DNA of 64,000 nucleotides from Coffea arabica (GCF_036785885.1 NC_092323.1:17740501-17804500); one strand, 5' to 3'; numbered from the stretch's first letter, positions 23,818 through 34,354 are shown. The notes: generated by a model not told the origin, from the sequence alone. Numbers and translations: made by a program.

Positions 23818-24390
23818 GAATCCTCTCGCTAGTGTAGAGGAAGCTCTCTCTTGGGGTAAGAGCCCACCTCCCTCTGGTGGGAGTTCCAGAAAACTTTCAA
23901 AACTTTTCAAAATTTCATACTATCCCGCACTTTCTTCACACAATTTCCCAGCCATCATCACTACCAATCTGGTTTTGCAAAAAAGGATAGATTATTGCGG
24001 TACCAACCATCGTACCCAGGAAACTTTAAGGATGTCTCTCCAGGGGAAACACAAGGCATTTTAAGTCCAACTCTTTATGATTAGCTGTAGGCAAGGTATA
24101 TCTTGATTATCTCCTTTCCCTTGTTCTCGTTTTTGAGGTAATGCCTGTACACGTGCTTTTATTTTTTCAGTGTTTAACGTTTGTCTGGTTTTTTTCTTTG
24201 TCTTAAGACTGATTGGTCCCCTTTTGGTTAGTTTCTGTATAGACGTGCTTGTTGTCCTCTGTTTTTTTGTTTTCTTTCTACATAGCTACTCTCTGTGTTT
24301 TTCTTTTCTTCTAAAACTTGGCTGGTAGTTGAATAGGCGTAACTTTCTGAGTTCAGAGTAAGAATACCCCTAGCATCTCAGGAATTATCT
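23818..24390 (+). promoter_or_regulatory. LINE 5' UTR, presumed internal promoter region
   Basis: 573 bp between the left TSD and the ORF1 start, pyrimidine-rich towards its 3' end. LINEs of this class carry their promoter here. No specific promoter element identified. Confidence 0.5.
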
Positions 24391-25872
24391 ATGGAGGGAG
24401 ACTTGACTGAGCTTTTACAAAGGTTCTCTCTGGAGGGTAATGAGATCTCTGGAGCTAAACTGGAGTTGGAGGACCTGAGCAGTGGAGTGAAGGACTGTAA
24501 AGGAAGCCTGATAGGAAGAATAATGGGGGAGAAAATAGCAAATTTCACGGGAGTAAAGAATTTTGTGACTGCAGCATGGAGCTACCCCAAGAATCTGACA
24601 GTCATGGAATTGGGACCGAACTTGTTTCAATTTAATATCCCAAACCATGAAGAAAAAGAAAGAATAGTGACAGGAGGTCCTTGGTTAATGGATAATCAAA
24701 TCTTAGTGTTGAACAGATGGTCTGAAGGGATAGAAGACGATTACGGTGCTTTTGTTACTGCTCCCTTGTGGGTCCAGATCTGGAACCTTCCTGTGCACTG
24801 GCTTTCCAAAGAGGTGGGACGAAAAATAGGAGCAGTGTTTAAGGATGTTAAAGACGTAGTTATCCCTCAGGGAGGGGGAAAAGAAGGTAGGCATTTGAAA
24901 GCACTAGTTCGTGTTGATCTGTCAAAACCCCTGCTAAGAGGAACTTTGGTGCAGTTAGCAGGGTCACTCAGATGGGTTGTTTTTAAATACGAAAGGTGCC
25001 CGAATTTCTGTTATAAGTGTGGAATAGTTGGACATGGGGAACGTACTTGTAAAGAACACATAACTATCTCAGGAGATCTTCTAGAGAACCAATACGGACC
25101 ATGGATGCGTGCTGGAATTAATAGAAGCCCTTCTAAGGAAAGAGTAAGGAGGGATGATACTGAGAAGGATAAAAGATATTGGAAGTTCCAGAAGGGAGAA
25201 ATGGTGGAGAGAGAGAAGGGTAGGACCCAATCAGGAGAGGTGCTTCTGGAGGCTCTTAGGACATCAGGTTTAGGATCTAGAAGAAATCAGGACCCTCCGA
25301 AAGAGCAGGAGGGTGAAAGGGAGGTCCTGAATAATTGTAGGGATCCCTCGATTATTGTGGAAACCAGTGGAAGGGAACTAGTAAGTAGTGAAGCTCTCAA
25401 ACCCTCGAGCAAGGAAAAACTTGATAGTCCTCTACTAACACAGGAAAATGTAGAGGAGAACCTGACTCTAGTGGAGGTGGAGGACATGGAGGAGGACAGG
25501 GAGCAATGCACAAGATGGCTGGAACAGGAGAACATACTTCAAGAGGTTCCAGTTCAAGAGGTAGAAAGGCAGGGAGAGCCCCAAGATACTACCAAGATTC
25601 AAGAGGCTATTAAAAAGCAAGCCAAAAGATCTTATAAGAAGCTGAAATTCCCTATGCAAACAAGAAGGGCTCTGAAAGAGAGGAATGGTCAGGATGCTAT
25701 CTTTGAAGGACGAGGGAAAAGAAAAATTCAGTTGTTTGATGAGGATATGGAGGATGTGCATCAGCAAGAGACAACAGGCAAACGTACTAAGCCATTCCAG
25801 ATTGTGGGATACACAGCTATGACAGAGGTGGAGGTGGGGTCCTTCCCTAATGGGGCCCCCAAAAGGAAATGA
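24391..25872 (+). CDS. LINE ORF1 protein (DUF4283 and CCHC zinc knuckle)
   Basis: 493 aa from an ATG at 24391. Residues about 30-180 match the DUF4283 domain typical of plant L1 ORF1 (GRIMGEKIANFTGVKNFVTAAW, GGPWLMDNQILVLNRWSEG, APLWVQIWNLPVHWLSKEVG). A zinc knuckle CYKCGIVGHGERTC follows at about residues 207-220, after KYERCPNF. The second half is hydrophilic and charged, without a clear domain. ORF1 proteins bind the LINE RNA and act as chaperone in the ribonucleoprotein. The stop TGA overlaps the ATG of ORF2 (ATGA, 25869-25872), suggesting ORF2 is translated by termination-reinitiation. No disabling change seen. Confidence 0.93.
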   Translation: MEGDLTELLQRFSLEGNEISGAKLELEDLSSGVKDCKGSLIGRIMGEKIANFTGVKNFVTAAWSYPKNLTVMELGPNLFQFNIPNHEEKERIVTGGPWLMDNQILVLNRWSEGIEDDYGAFVTAPLWVQIWNLPVHWLSKEVGRKIGAVFKDVKDVVIPQGGGKEGRHLKALVRVDLSKPLLRGTLVQLAGSLRWVVFKYERCPNFCYKCGIVGHGERTCKEHITISGDLLENQYGPWMRAGINRSPSKERVRRDDTEKDKRYWKFQKGEMVEREKGRTQSGEVLLEALRTSGLGSRRNQDPPKEQEGEREVLNNCRDPSIIVETSGRELVSSEALKPSSKEKLDSPLLTQENVEENLTLVEVEDMEEDREQCTRWLEQENILQEVPVQEVERQGEPQDTTKIQEAIKKQAKRSYKKLKFPMQTRRALKERNGQDAIFEGRGKRKIQLFDEDMEDVHQQETTGKRTKPFQIVGYTAMTEVEVGSFPNGAPKRK

Positions 25873-28800
25873 GGGCTTTGGTGTGGAACTGTCAAGGTGT
25901 GGGGAGCCCCTTGACAGTTCCCCATCTGAGGGAGGTGAATAACCTCCTCTCTCCAAACTTGATCTTTTTGAGTGAGACCAAGAACAGAAGACTGGTAGTT
26001 GATAGGATCGCTAGAGGGTTAAGGTTTGATAATTGTGTGGTAGTGGAAGCTATGCACAAGTCAGGAGGTATGGCTGTGATGTGGAAAGAGGATACTAAGG
26101 TCCTTGAAGTTAATCAGACTGCTTTTACTATAGAGGTCAGAATTGAGGATTATGAGCATCACTGTGACTGGTGGTTTGTAGGGATTTATGCGAGCTGTGA
26201 TGCTCAGATTAGAAAGGAACAATGGAGAGTCTTAAGAGATAGAAGTAGGCTGTGGGGTGACAGATTCTTGATTGCAGGAGATTTCAACGACATAGTGTCG
26301 AATGATGAGAAATGGGGTGGAACTATCAGGGAGGAGAGAAGCCTAAAAGATTTCAAGGTTTTTATTGATCAGAATAAGTTGACAGATTTAGGCTATGAGG
26401 GACACCCTTGGACTTGGAGTAACCATTGGGAGGATGAGGGAGAAATCAGACAGAGGTTAGATAGAGGCCTTGCTAGTTATGAATGGGTCCAGATTTTTGA
26501 TAAGACAAGTTGTCAACACCTGGACACTTATGCTTCTGACCATAGTATGCTCCTCTTAGACACTGAGCCACACAAGGTGAAAAGGAAAAAGAGGTTTTAC
26601 TTTGATAAACGTTGGATACAAAGGGAAGAGTGTCAACAGGTTGTGGAGAAAGCTTGGCAGTTTGAAGAGCCGGGATCACGTATGTTCAGGATTACTAAGA
26701 AAATCAGGAACTGTAGAATAGAACTTCTGAAGTGGAGAAACACCTTCCATGCAAATTCTAAAAGACAGATTGAGGAGCTAGGGAAAGAATTGGAGGCTGT
26801 GAGAGGTTCTAATCCTGTAAACAAAAAAGAAGTTTCTGCCGAGATCAAGAAGCAACTAAAAGAGGCATACAAAAAAGAAGAACAATTCTGGTGTCAAAAG
26901 GCAAGGATTGAATGGTTAAGAGATGGGGATAAAAATACAAGGTACTTTCATGCACACGTCAAAGGGAGAAGAACCAGAAATATGATTAGGAAACTGCAAA
27001 GGGATGATGGCTCTTGGACAACGAATGAAGAGGAAGTAATTGCTGAAATCTCTGACTTCTTCAGAGGGTTGTTTACTAGTGGAGAGAGGAGTGATATGAC
27101 TGAGATGCTAGAGGGTATCCCCCACTCTATAACTCAGGATATGAACACCAATTTAACTAAGCAAGTTGATGAAGATGAAATCAAAGTAGCTCTTTTCTCT
27201 ATGCAGTCTGATAAAGCTCCTGGCCAAGATGGCATGACCCCGTTATTCTTCCAACGTTTTTGGAGTACTATCAAAGGAGACTTGATACCAGCAATTCAGT
27301 CTTTTTTCAGCTCAGGTTTCATGTTAAAATCCATAAACCATACTGTCATTTCTCTTATTCCTAAAATCCAGAACCCAACAAATGTGAAAAATTTTAGACC
27401 CATTAGCCTGTGTAGTGTCATATACAAGACCATTTCCAAAATTTTGGCCAACAGATTGAAGCTTGTTCTGGACAAGTGCATAAGTAACACGCAATCTGCT
27501 TTCATTCCAGACAGACAAATTTTAGACAATGTAATCTTAGCTCATGAGTATATGCATTATCTCAAAAACAAAAGACAAGGGAAAGAAGGTTACATGGCAA
27601 TCAAGTTAGACATGGCCAAAGCTTATGATAGAGTAGAGTGGCACTTCTTACAGGCAATGATGCAAAAGATGGGTTTTTGTGCACAATGGATTACTTGGAT
27701 AACTAGCTGCTTGAAGACTGTAACATATTCCTTCAACTGTAATGGGGAAACCAAAGGATTTGTAGCACCAGAAAGGGGAATAAGACAAGGAGACCCACTG
27801 TCCCCTTACTTGTTCTTAATTTGTTCAGAAGGTTTCTCAAATTTGTTGAAGAAAGCGGAAGAGAGAAATGATATAAAAGGGTTGAGGATTAGCAGACAAG
27901 GACCAATCCTCACACACCTTTTCTTCGCAGACGATTCCCTCATTTTTTGTAAGGCAAATGTACAGCAGGCCAATGAAATCATGACGATTCTCAAAAAGTA
28001 TGAGGAGGCCTCAGGGCAGTTGATCAACCTGGAAAAGTCTTCTGTTTTCTTTAGTAAAAATATGCCCATGGAACAAAGACAAGCTGTGTGTAGCTCACTG
28101 GGAGGAATGACAGAGATGAAACAAGGCAAGTATCTAGGACTGCCTATGGTGATCTCTAGGACAAAAGAGCAAATCTTCGGGTTCATAAAGGAAAACATCA
28201 AGACAAAGATTCAAGACTGGAGGAACAAGTTGCTGAGCACAGCGGGCAAGGAAGTAATGCTTAAGGCAGTCTCAATGGCAATGCCAACTTACGCCATGTC
28301 AGTGTTCAAGCTGCCAAGAAAGCTGTGCAAAGATATAAGTTCACTGATGGCAAACTACTGGTGGGGTGAAGCAAATGGAAAGAATAAATTGCATTGGGTA
28401 TCTTGGAAGAGAATGTCAATGAGTAGGAATGCAGGGGGTCTGGGATTCAAGGACATTGAAGCTTACAATAAAGCATTATTGGGCAAGCAGATTTGGAGAA
28501 TACTCACCAAACCAAACCTTCTCATCAGTAAAGTGCTGCGAGCAAGATACTTCCCAAAGGATTCTATCCTAACATGCAAGCCCCACAAGAATGCTTCCTG
28601 GATATGGCAAGGACTGTTAGGAGCAAGAAGCCTAATTGAGAAAGGGGTGATTAGACGAATTGGTAATGGCAGAAGCACAAGCATTTTGGGCCACAGGTGG
28701 ATTCCAGGCACTAGCTCAGGCAGGCCAACCCCTCTTGGTCCTCAAAGCTGCGACTTGAAGATGGTGCATGAGCTAATAAGCCATCATAGATGGAAGAAGA

Positions 28801-29981
28801 ACACCATCTTAAAGTATTTCATGCAAAGCGATGCTGAGAAGATCCTGAATATTCCCATAAGTCTGATGGGGAGGGAGGACAACTTTTATTGGCAACACAA
28901 CGCAGGAGGGATCTATACTGTCAGCTCAGGATACAAATGTCAAATGAAAGAGAGGGCCAATGCCAAGATGATAACACCAGAGGCAGCTGGACCAAGCATC
29001 TCGGAGGGAGGTCAGCAACTTAGACAAATGTGGAACACCTTGTGGAAGCTTAACATCAAGCATAAAGTGAAAATCTTCATCTGGAAATGTATAACAGGAG
29101 CACTGCCAGTAAGAGCAGCAATATTCAGGAAAACAAGATTGGGTGACCCAGTGTGCAGACTATGTGGGGATGACCAGGAAACAGTGGAGCACTTAATGCT
29201 AAACTGTCAACACACGCAGCAGATATGGAAGGCAGCACCATTACAATGGGATGGTGCTATAGACCAAACAGGGGACTTCAGAAGGTGGTGGATCAGAATC
29301 ACTGATGCAAGGAATAGGCCAAGGGGGATGGAGCATATTGGCCTGACTGCGAATATTTTATGGCAAGCGTGGAAAGAAAGAAACCAGAAGGAATTTGAAA
29401 ACAAGACCAGCTGCTCTCCTGCTCGAACAGTTGAAAAAGCTCATAAAGAGTGGCTGGAGCAAGAGGAAATTATGAAAGGCAGAACTAGCCAGAGCACAAG
29501 AGAAACATCTTTCACTCAGGAAGAGCACTATAAGGGACAGGATAAAGAAGGGACCATCTGTCTAGACGTGGCTACAACAAGTCAGCATGGCCAGGTCTCA
29601 CTGGGGATTGGAGTGACTGCGATAAAGCACCCAAACACTAGACTTGCGGAATGGGCACTTAAAGAGCGAAGTAAGGGAGACAAAGTCACAGATGAAGCAG
29701 TGGCTATCCAGCTGGTCATGTGCAAGGCTCTTGAGCATCAGTGGAGCAGAATCACGATCCAGTTTCAAAGCCAGGACCTTATGAGGCAGATAAAGCACAA
29801 GAACCCTTCTAGCAGTAGACTAGCTACCTTGATAGATGACATCCTGAGCATGCAAAAGTTGTTTCGCATGTGCTTGTTTAGTTTAGCAAAGGAAGAAAGT
29901 AGTAAACGCAGTAGAGAATTAAGTTCTCATGCCTATGGCATTTTAGTGGATGAGGAGTGGAATCTCATCAGTGCTAGATGA
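25869..29981 (+). CDS. LINE ORF2 protein: endonuclease, reverse transcriptase, zf-RVT, RNase H-like
   Basis: 1370 aa, uninterrupted. Residues 1 to about 230 form an apurinic-type endonuclease (VWNCQGVG, LSETKN, AGDFND, YASDHS). Reverse transcriptase spans roughly residues 440-720 (KAPGQDGM, RPISLCSVIYK, SAFIPDRQI, KLDMAKAYDRVEW, GIRQGDPLSPYLF) with the catalytic FFADDSLIF at about 684. A zf-RVT region lies near 1058-1120 (KVKIFIWKCITGALPV, CRLCGDDQETVEHLMLNC). The last 140 residues resemble the RNase H of plant L1s (ICLDVATT, DEAVAIQL), but the late catalytic positions look altered. The enzyme nicks target DNA and copies the RNA at the nick. Confidence 0.95.
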   Translation: MRALVWNCQGVGSPLTVPHLREVNNLLSPNLIFLSETKNRRLVVDRIARGLRFDNCVVVEAMHKSGGMAVMWKEDTKVLEVNQTAFTIEVRIEDYEHHCDWWFVGIYASCDAQIRKEQWRVLRDRSRLWGDRFLIAGDFNDIVSNDEKWGGTIREERSLKDFKVFIDQNKLTDLGYEGHPWTWSNHWEDEGEIRQRLDRGLASYEWVQIFDKTSCQHLDTYASDHSMLLLDTEPHKVKRKKRFYFDKRWIQREECQQVVEKAWQFEEPGSRMFRITKKIRNCRIELLKWRNTFHANSKRQIEELGKELEAVRGSNPVNKKEVSAEIKKQLKEAYKKEEQFWCQKARIEWLRDGDKNTRYFHAHVKGRRTRNMIRKLQRDDGSWTTNEEEVIAEISDFFRGLFTSGERSDMTEMLEGIPHSITQDMNTNLTKQVDEDEIKVALFSMQSDKAPGQDGMTPLFFQRFWSTIKGDLIPAIQSFFSSGFMLKSINHTVISLIPKIQNPTNVKNFRPISLCSVIYKTISKILANRLKLVLDKCISNTQSAFIPDRQILDNVILAHEYMHYLKNKRQGKEGYMAIKLDMAKAYDRVEWHFLQAMMQKMGFCAQWITWITSCLKTVTYSFNCNGETKGFVAPERGIRQGDPLSPYLFLICSEGFSNLLKKAEERNDIKGLRISRQGPILTHLFFADDSLIFCKANVQQANEIMTILKKYEEASGQLINLEKSSVFFSKNMPMEQRQAVCSSLGGMTEMKQGKYLGLPMVISRTKEQIFGFIKENIKTKIQDWRNKLLSTAGKEVMLKAVSMAMPTYAMSVFKLPRKLCKDISSLMANYWWGEANGKNKLHWVSWKRMSMSRNAGGLGFKDIEAYNKALLGKQIWRILTKPNLLISKVLRARYFPKDSILTCKPHKNASWIWQGLLGARSLIEKGVIRRIGNGRSTSILGHRWIPGTSSGRPTPLGPQSCDLKMVHELISHHRWKKNTILKYFMQSDAEKILNIPISLMGREDNFYWQHNAGGIYTVSSGYKCQMKERANAKMITPEAAGPSISEGGQQLRQMWNTLWKLNIKHKVKIFIWKCITGALPVRAAIFRKTRLGDPVCRLCGDDQETVEHLMLNCQHTQQIWKAAPLQWDGAIDQTGDFRRWWIRITDARNRPRGMEHIGLTANILWQAWKERNQKEFENKTSCSPARTVEKAHKEWLEQEEIMKGRTSQSTRETSFTQEEHYKGQDKEGTICLDVATTSQHGQVSLGIGVTAIKHPNTRLAEWALKERSKGDKVTDEAVAIQLVMCKALEHQWSRITIQFQSQDLMRQIKHKNPSSSRLATLIDDILSMQKLFRMCLFSLAKEESSKRSRELSSHAYGILVDEEWNLISAR

Positions 29982-30098
29982 GCGCTATTTGTACAGTTTC
30001 CTTCGAGCCTTTGCTCGTACATGTAACTTCTTGTTTCAAGGAATGGAAATCTTCTAACGTTTCGAAAAAAAAAAAAAAAAAAAGAAATGTGACATGGT

Positions 30099-30310
30099 AG
30101 TTTGTATATTTAATGTGGGTATAGGTCACATGCCGAATAGCTCAAACCATGCATTGTGAACCAAATAGTTCGATTTACCAAATCCAATTTAATTCATTTA
30201 GTTAATCAAATTGTTGCTCACCCATAGCAAGCCAACAGGTTGAAACTCTTGGAATCTAACTCCTAACTTCGGTCAAATCATGGTTCAAATTTTGAAACAT
30301 TTGTTTCAAG
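30099..30310 (+). other. Tandem-repeat sequence right of the LINE
   Basis: Continues the repeat unit interrupted at 23817. It includes the anchor at 30201 and ends in the left TSD (gtttcaag) of the hAT-like element. No gene. Confidence 0.6.
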
Positions 30311-31158
30311 TATAGGTAGCAAATCAACCCATTTAATTAAATTTACCCATTTAATTAATTAAACTTTAGTCAACCAAATATATCAATGAATAGATGAGGA
30401 TGAGTATCTTAAATTTTTGCATATGGGTATAAATGGGTTAATACCCATTTATTAAATGTGTATTATTGGGTAACCCATCAAACCCAATTAACCCATTTAG
30501 AATTATTTTCCCCCAAATCTCCTCTCTTCCCCCACCCTTTTTTTTTCTTCAGATTTTTCATTTTATTATAATGTTAACTACTTTTGTTTCATTATTATTA
30601 TTTGTTGGTTTTATTTTATCATTTTATTTTCTCTTAGTTTGTTAACTTACTCATTTTTTAGTATTACCAATCCATGATAAATTTTAGTCTATTTTCCTAC
30701 CTTTTCAAAATGAAATTTTAAATTTACACATGAAAAAAATATTAGGGTCAAAATTTTTGGATTAAGGTTTTATGTTAATTTTTATAGTACTTAATTCAAA
30801 TTTTTATATTTTTATTATTCAATTACTAAATAGTATATAATTTTACGACATAGAGTACGGATAGGAAAAAAATTGATAATTAGGCTTATTGAACATTATA
30901 AGTAAATATTTAAAACTAATGATGGGTGCAAAGAGTGGTATAAATTAATAACTTAGTTTGCAAAAATAAATTTAAATGAGTTTACAAAAAGTTAAAATAA
31001 ATAGGTTATAAATGGGTAATTGGGTTACCCAATTCATTTTTTGACTTACTCATTTATACCCATCTAATTAAATGAATATAAATGGGTTGATTCACTTATA
31101 CCCATTACCCATTTTATCCAACCGAAACCTGCCCAAGTCACTCATTTTGACACCTCTA
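30311..31158. mobile_element. Small hAT-like non-autonomous element (848 bp)
   Basis: The left end tataggtagcaaatcaaccc and the reverse-complemented right end tagaggtgtcaaaatgagtg form an imperfect TIR. They are bordered by gtttcaag (30303-30310) and gtttcagg (31159-31166), an 8-bp TSD with one mismatch. Both halves carry repeated AATGGGTTA/TAACCCATT words. No transposase. Confidence 0.65.
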
Positions 31159-31690
31159 GTTTCAGGTAGGGACAAGAGAGAAAGAAAGGTAACATTGGAG
31201 ATCATAATGCCAAATAGCTCTAACTATTGTTAGCCAAATCGTTTGATTTATTGGATTCTTTAATTCATTTAGTTAATCAAATTGTTGCTTACCATTCATG
31301 AGGCAACCAGTTAAAACTCTTGATCCCTGACTGCTAAGATCAGGCTAATCACGGCTTTAAATTTCAAACATTGGTTTAAGTTAGGGATGAGAGAGAAAGA
31401 AAGGTCGAAAGGCAGTTTGTGTATTTAATTTGCATGTAGGTCATAATGTCAAATAGCTCGAACCATTATTAGCCAAATAGCTCAAGTTATAGTATTCAAT
31501 TTAGTTAATCAAATTGTTGCCCACACCTACTGAGCAACTAGTTGAAACTCTTAATCTCTAACTCCTAAGTTCGGTCGAATAATAGTTCAAATTTTGAAAC
31601 ACTAGTTTAGGATAGAGATTTAGAAAGAAGGCGACAAGGTGATTTGTATTTTTAATGTGGATGTAGATCATAAGGCCGAGCTATTCAGAA

Positions 31691-31793
31691 AATCCGAGAA
31701 TATAGATTATCATTCTGCCAACCTAAAAATTCAGGCAAATCTTCAACTTCGAATGCATGAATGCATTCCTGAATAAAATGATCTTTTGGCTAA

Positions 31794-31834
<41 letters not shown>

Positions 31835-32249
31835 CAGGGTCATTTACCTCCAAGTTTAAGTAAGTTCATTTCTTATTTCACATTATACTTCATCTTATAA
31901 TGAATATTATCTTTGTTTTATAATGTTCTTGTATTGGTTCTCATTCTATTGGTAAATATATAGACCTACCCCTCAATTTGTCAAAACATCAAAGACTTTC
32001 TCTCCACTTTAAAAAATCAATTGAGGTACCCAATGCTCTGTATCACAAATATATTCATGTACAACTCACTACAGTTGGAAAAAAAAAATTGATCGCACAG
32101 TAAACAAATCAAGTTTAACTATAAGATTAAATTTGTTTAGTAATCAAGTGGAACTCGAATTTGCCTGTGAATAGATCTAATATATTAGTAAACATATGCA
32201 TTTGATACACACACATACATGCATATATATGTGTGTGTGTGTGTGTGTC
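31691..32249. other. Gene-free stretch with microsatellites
   Basis: Contains an (AT)n run at 31798-31829 and a TATATGTGTG... run at 32224-32248 that directly abuts the left copia LTR. No gene seen. Confidence 0.6.
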
Positions 32250-32604
32250 TGTTGAGATATGCCAACTTTTCCTACAGATTTTATCAGATTGGGTTTGATA
32301 TCAAAATAATTTAGTTATTAGAAAATAAGGATATTTGTTAACCAAAGATTATGTTGGTTTGTTAACAAATATATTAGCTAAGATTTGCTAGTAGTAGAAG
32401 ATTATATTTTGTTGAGATTTTTAGAATAATTGTTAGTTGGATATTTTGCTAGTTTGTTTCATGTAACCACTATAAATAATGAGTTGATGAATATAGAACA
32501 CAAGCTCATTTTCTACCATCAATACAAGTTTCTTATAAGTTTTTTTTTTTTTTTTTTACAACACTAAAGTGTTGTTTCTTAGTTTATACCCCAAAAAACC
32601 AACA
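32250..32604 (+). repeat. 5' LTR of the copia element
   Basis: 355 bp. It contains a TATA-like ctataaataatg near 32470, a poly-T tract at 32540-32558 and a small hairpin caacactaaagtgttg. Confidence 0.93.
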
Positions 32605-32607
32605 AAG

Positions 32608-32620
32608 TGGTATCAAAGCC
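32608..32620 (+). other. Primer-binding site of the copia element
   Basis: tggtatcaaagcc, three bases after the 5' LTR. This is the common copia variant of the initiator tRNA-Met site. Confidence 0.85.
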
Positions 32621-32701
32621 TAAATCTTAAGGGACTGTTTCTTTGAGAGTGAGTGAATTTGGTGAAAATTCCTTTTTTACACTTAAGCCCTCAACATCAA
32701 A

Positions 32702-34354
32702 ATGCCAGGAAACAATTTCTTGTCAAATCCTCCAAGTTTCACTAGTGAAAATTACCAAATCTGGGCCGTCAAAATGAAGTCCTATTTGGATGCTAATGAT
32801 CTTTGGGATGTGGTAGAGGCAGATCCTGATCCTGAATTGCCGGAAGATCCAACTATTGCAGAGATGAGAGCCCATAGAGATGCAGTCAAAAGGAGATCAA
32901 AAGCCATGACTTGCATTCATTCAGCAGTTTCCGATGCAGTATTCACAAAAATTATCACTTGTGAAACTGCAAAAGAAGCTTGGGATGCTCTCAAAGTGGC
33001 TTTTCAAGGCAATAACAGAACAAGATAGATGCAAGTTTTGAACCTTAGGAGAGAATTTGAACTCCTTAGGATGAAAGACAAAGAAAACATTAAAGAGTAT
33101 TCTGACAGACTCTTAAATATTGTGAACAAAATCAGATTGATTGGAGAACAACTTCCAGATAGCAGAGTTGTGGAGAAAGTCTTGGTGAGTTTATCAGAAA
33201 GGTTTGAAGCCAAAATTTTCTCTTTTGAAAATTCAAGAGATCTCTCTCGGATGACCTTGTCAGAATTGATCAATGCTTTAGAGGCATAAGAACAAAGACG
33301 AGCCATAAGAACTAAATGAGTCATTGAAGGTGCTTTTCGAGCAATAAATGAGGATCAAATTCGACAAGGTGGTAGAAATGACCAAGAGAAAAATAGTCAA
33401 GATGAGAAGAAAAATGGCAAAAATCCTCCGTGTTCACACTGTAAGAAAACCTCACATCTTTCAATATATTGTTGGTTTAGACCTAACATTCAATGTAGGG
33501 TTTTTAAGCAAATGGGACATATGGAGAGAGTTTGCAAAAATAAAGGAAAAAGAAAACATCACGCTCAGATGGTTGATGAACAAGATGAGGAGCAACTTTT
33601 CATGGCCACATGTTTTGCAAGCAATAATTCCAATACTAAAACTTGACTAATAGACAGTGGTTGCACTCATCACATGGCATATGATGAATCTATATTTAGG
33701 AAACTTGATAAATCGCAAATCTCCAAAGTCAGAATTGGAAATGGAGATTATATTGAGGTGAAAGGCAAAAGTAATGTTGCTATTAATTATGGTTCAGGTA
33801 CCAAAATTATTTCTAATGTTTTGTATGTACCTAAAATTAATCAAAATCTATTAAGTGTTGGACAGTTATTAGAGAAGAATTATTCTGTCATCTTCAAAAA
33901 TAGGACCTGTGTTATACATGATCCAGTTGGAAATGAGCTTTTCTCAGTGAAAATGAGAGGCAAAAATTTTGCTTTGAATTTGTCAGAAATTGACAATTCT
34001 AAGATGCAGTATGGTGAACCAAAAAATTCAGATGTTGCTAAAATTCAGGATGAGATCACTGATGAGGCAATTGAAGGAGGTTACATCGTGAAAATTCATG
34101 AAATGCTACCCAAGGATGATGGTGGTGACATAGCTGATAAAAGGCCATACAAAAATTTGAAGGATTGTTTTATGTCTCTCATAGCAATCATTTTTTGTAT
34201 TGTGAATTTCTTCTTCAGGTTCATCTATTACGTATGGGAGTTCCACTTTCAAGTTGCAAAGAAGTTGAATACATCGGAAAATTTGGTATTGATTTTGAAG
34301 TTTGGCTCAAGAAACATTGCAAGACTGATGGCCAGATTGCAGACATTTTTATGA
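32702..34354 (+). pseudogene. Copia gag and protease, four in-frame stops
   Basis: One frame runs from the ATG at 32702 to 34354, broken by stops at 33026 (TAG), 33287 (TAA), 33317 (TGA) and 33644 (TGA). It shows the copia gag start (FTSENYQIWAVKMKSYL), the UBN2-type region (EAWDALKVAFQGNNRT, LRREFELLRMKD, LSERFEAKI), a zinc knuckle CSHCKKTSHLSIYC and a second knuckle whose second cysteine is phenylalanine (CRVFKQMGHMERVC). The protease site LIDSGCTHHM follows, then the gag-pre-integrase region (ISNVLYVPKINQNLLSVGQL). The frame then degrades near the deletion point around 34140-34170. Confidence 0.9.

Larger units (their letters stand above)
23818..30080 (+). mobile_element. L1-type LINE, full length, both ORFs intact
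   Basis: A 6263-bp non-LTR retrotransposon with a 573-bp 5' leader, ORF1, ORF2, a short 3' UTR and an A-tail from 30065. It is flanked by an exact 18-bp target-site duplication aaagaaatgtgacatggt at 23800-23817 and 30081-30098, the signature of target-primed reverse transcription. Both ORFs are free of stops and the ORF2 catalytic motifs are present, so this copy is recent and could have been active. It lies inside the tandem repeat, between the gypsy element and further repeat copies. Confidence 0.95.
18288..31690 (+). repeat. Tandem repeat (unit about 215-252 bp), four copies, split by three insertions
   Basis: The anchor gttaatcaaattgttgc (or its diverged form) occurs near 18288, 30201, 31272 and 31504, each followed by accagttgaaactcttgatc-like and aattttgaaacattggttta-like words. 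After removing the gypsy element, the LINE and the hAT-like element with one TSD copy each, the spacings are about 252, 215 and 232 bp. Segments present are 18288-18323, 23699-23817, 30099-30310 and 31159-31690. No coding content. Confidence 0.75.

Noticed and set aside
26473..29798. Minus-strand ORFs inside the LINE
   Set aside because: Shadows of the strongly coding plus-strand ORF2.
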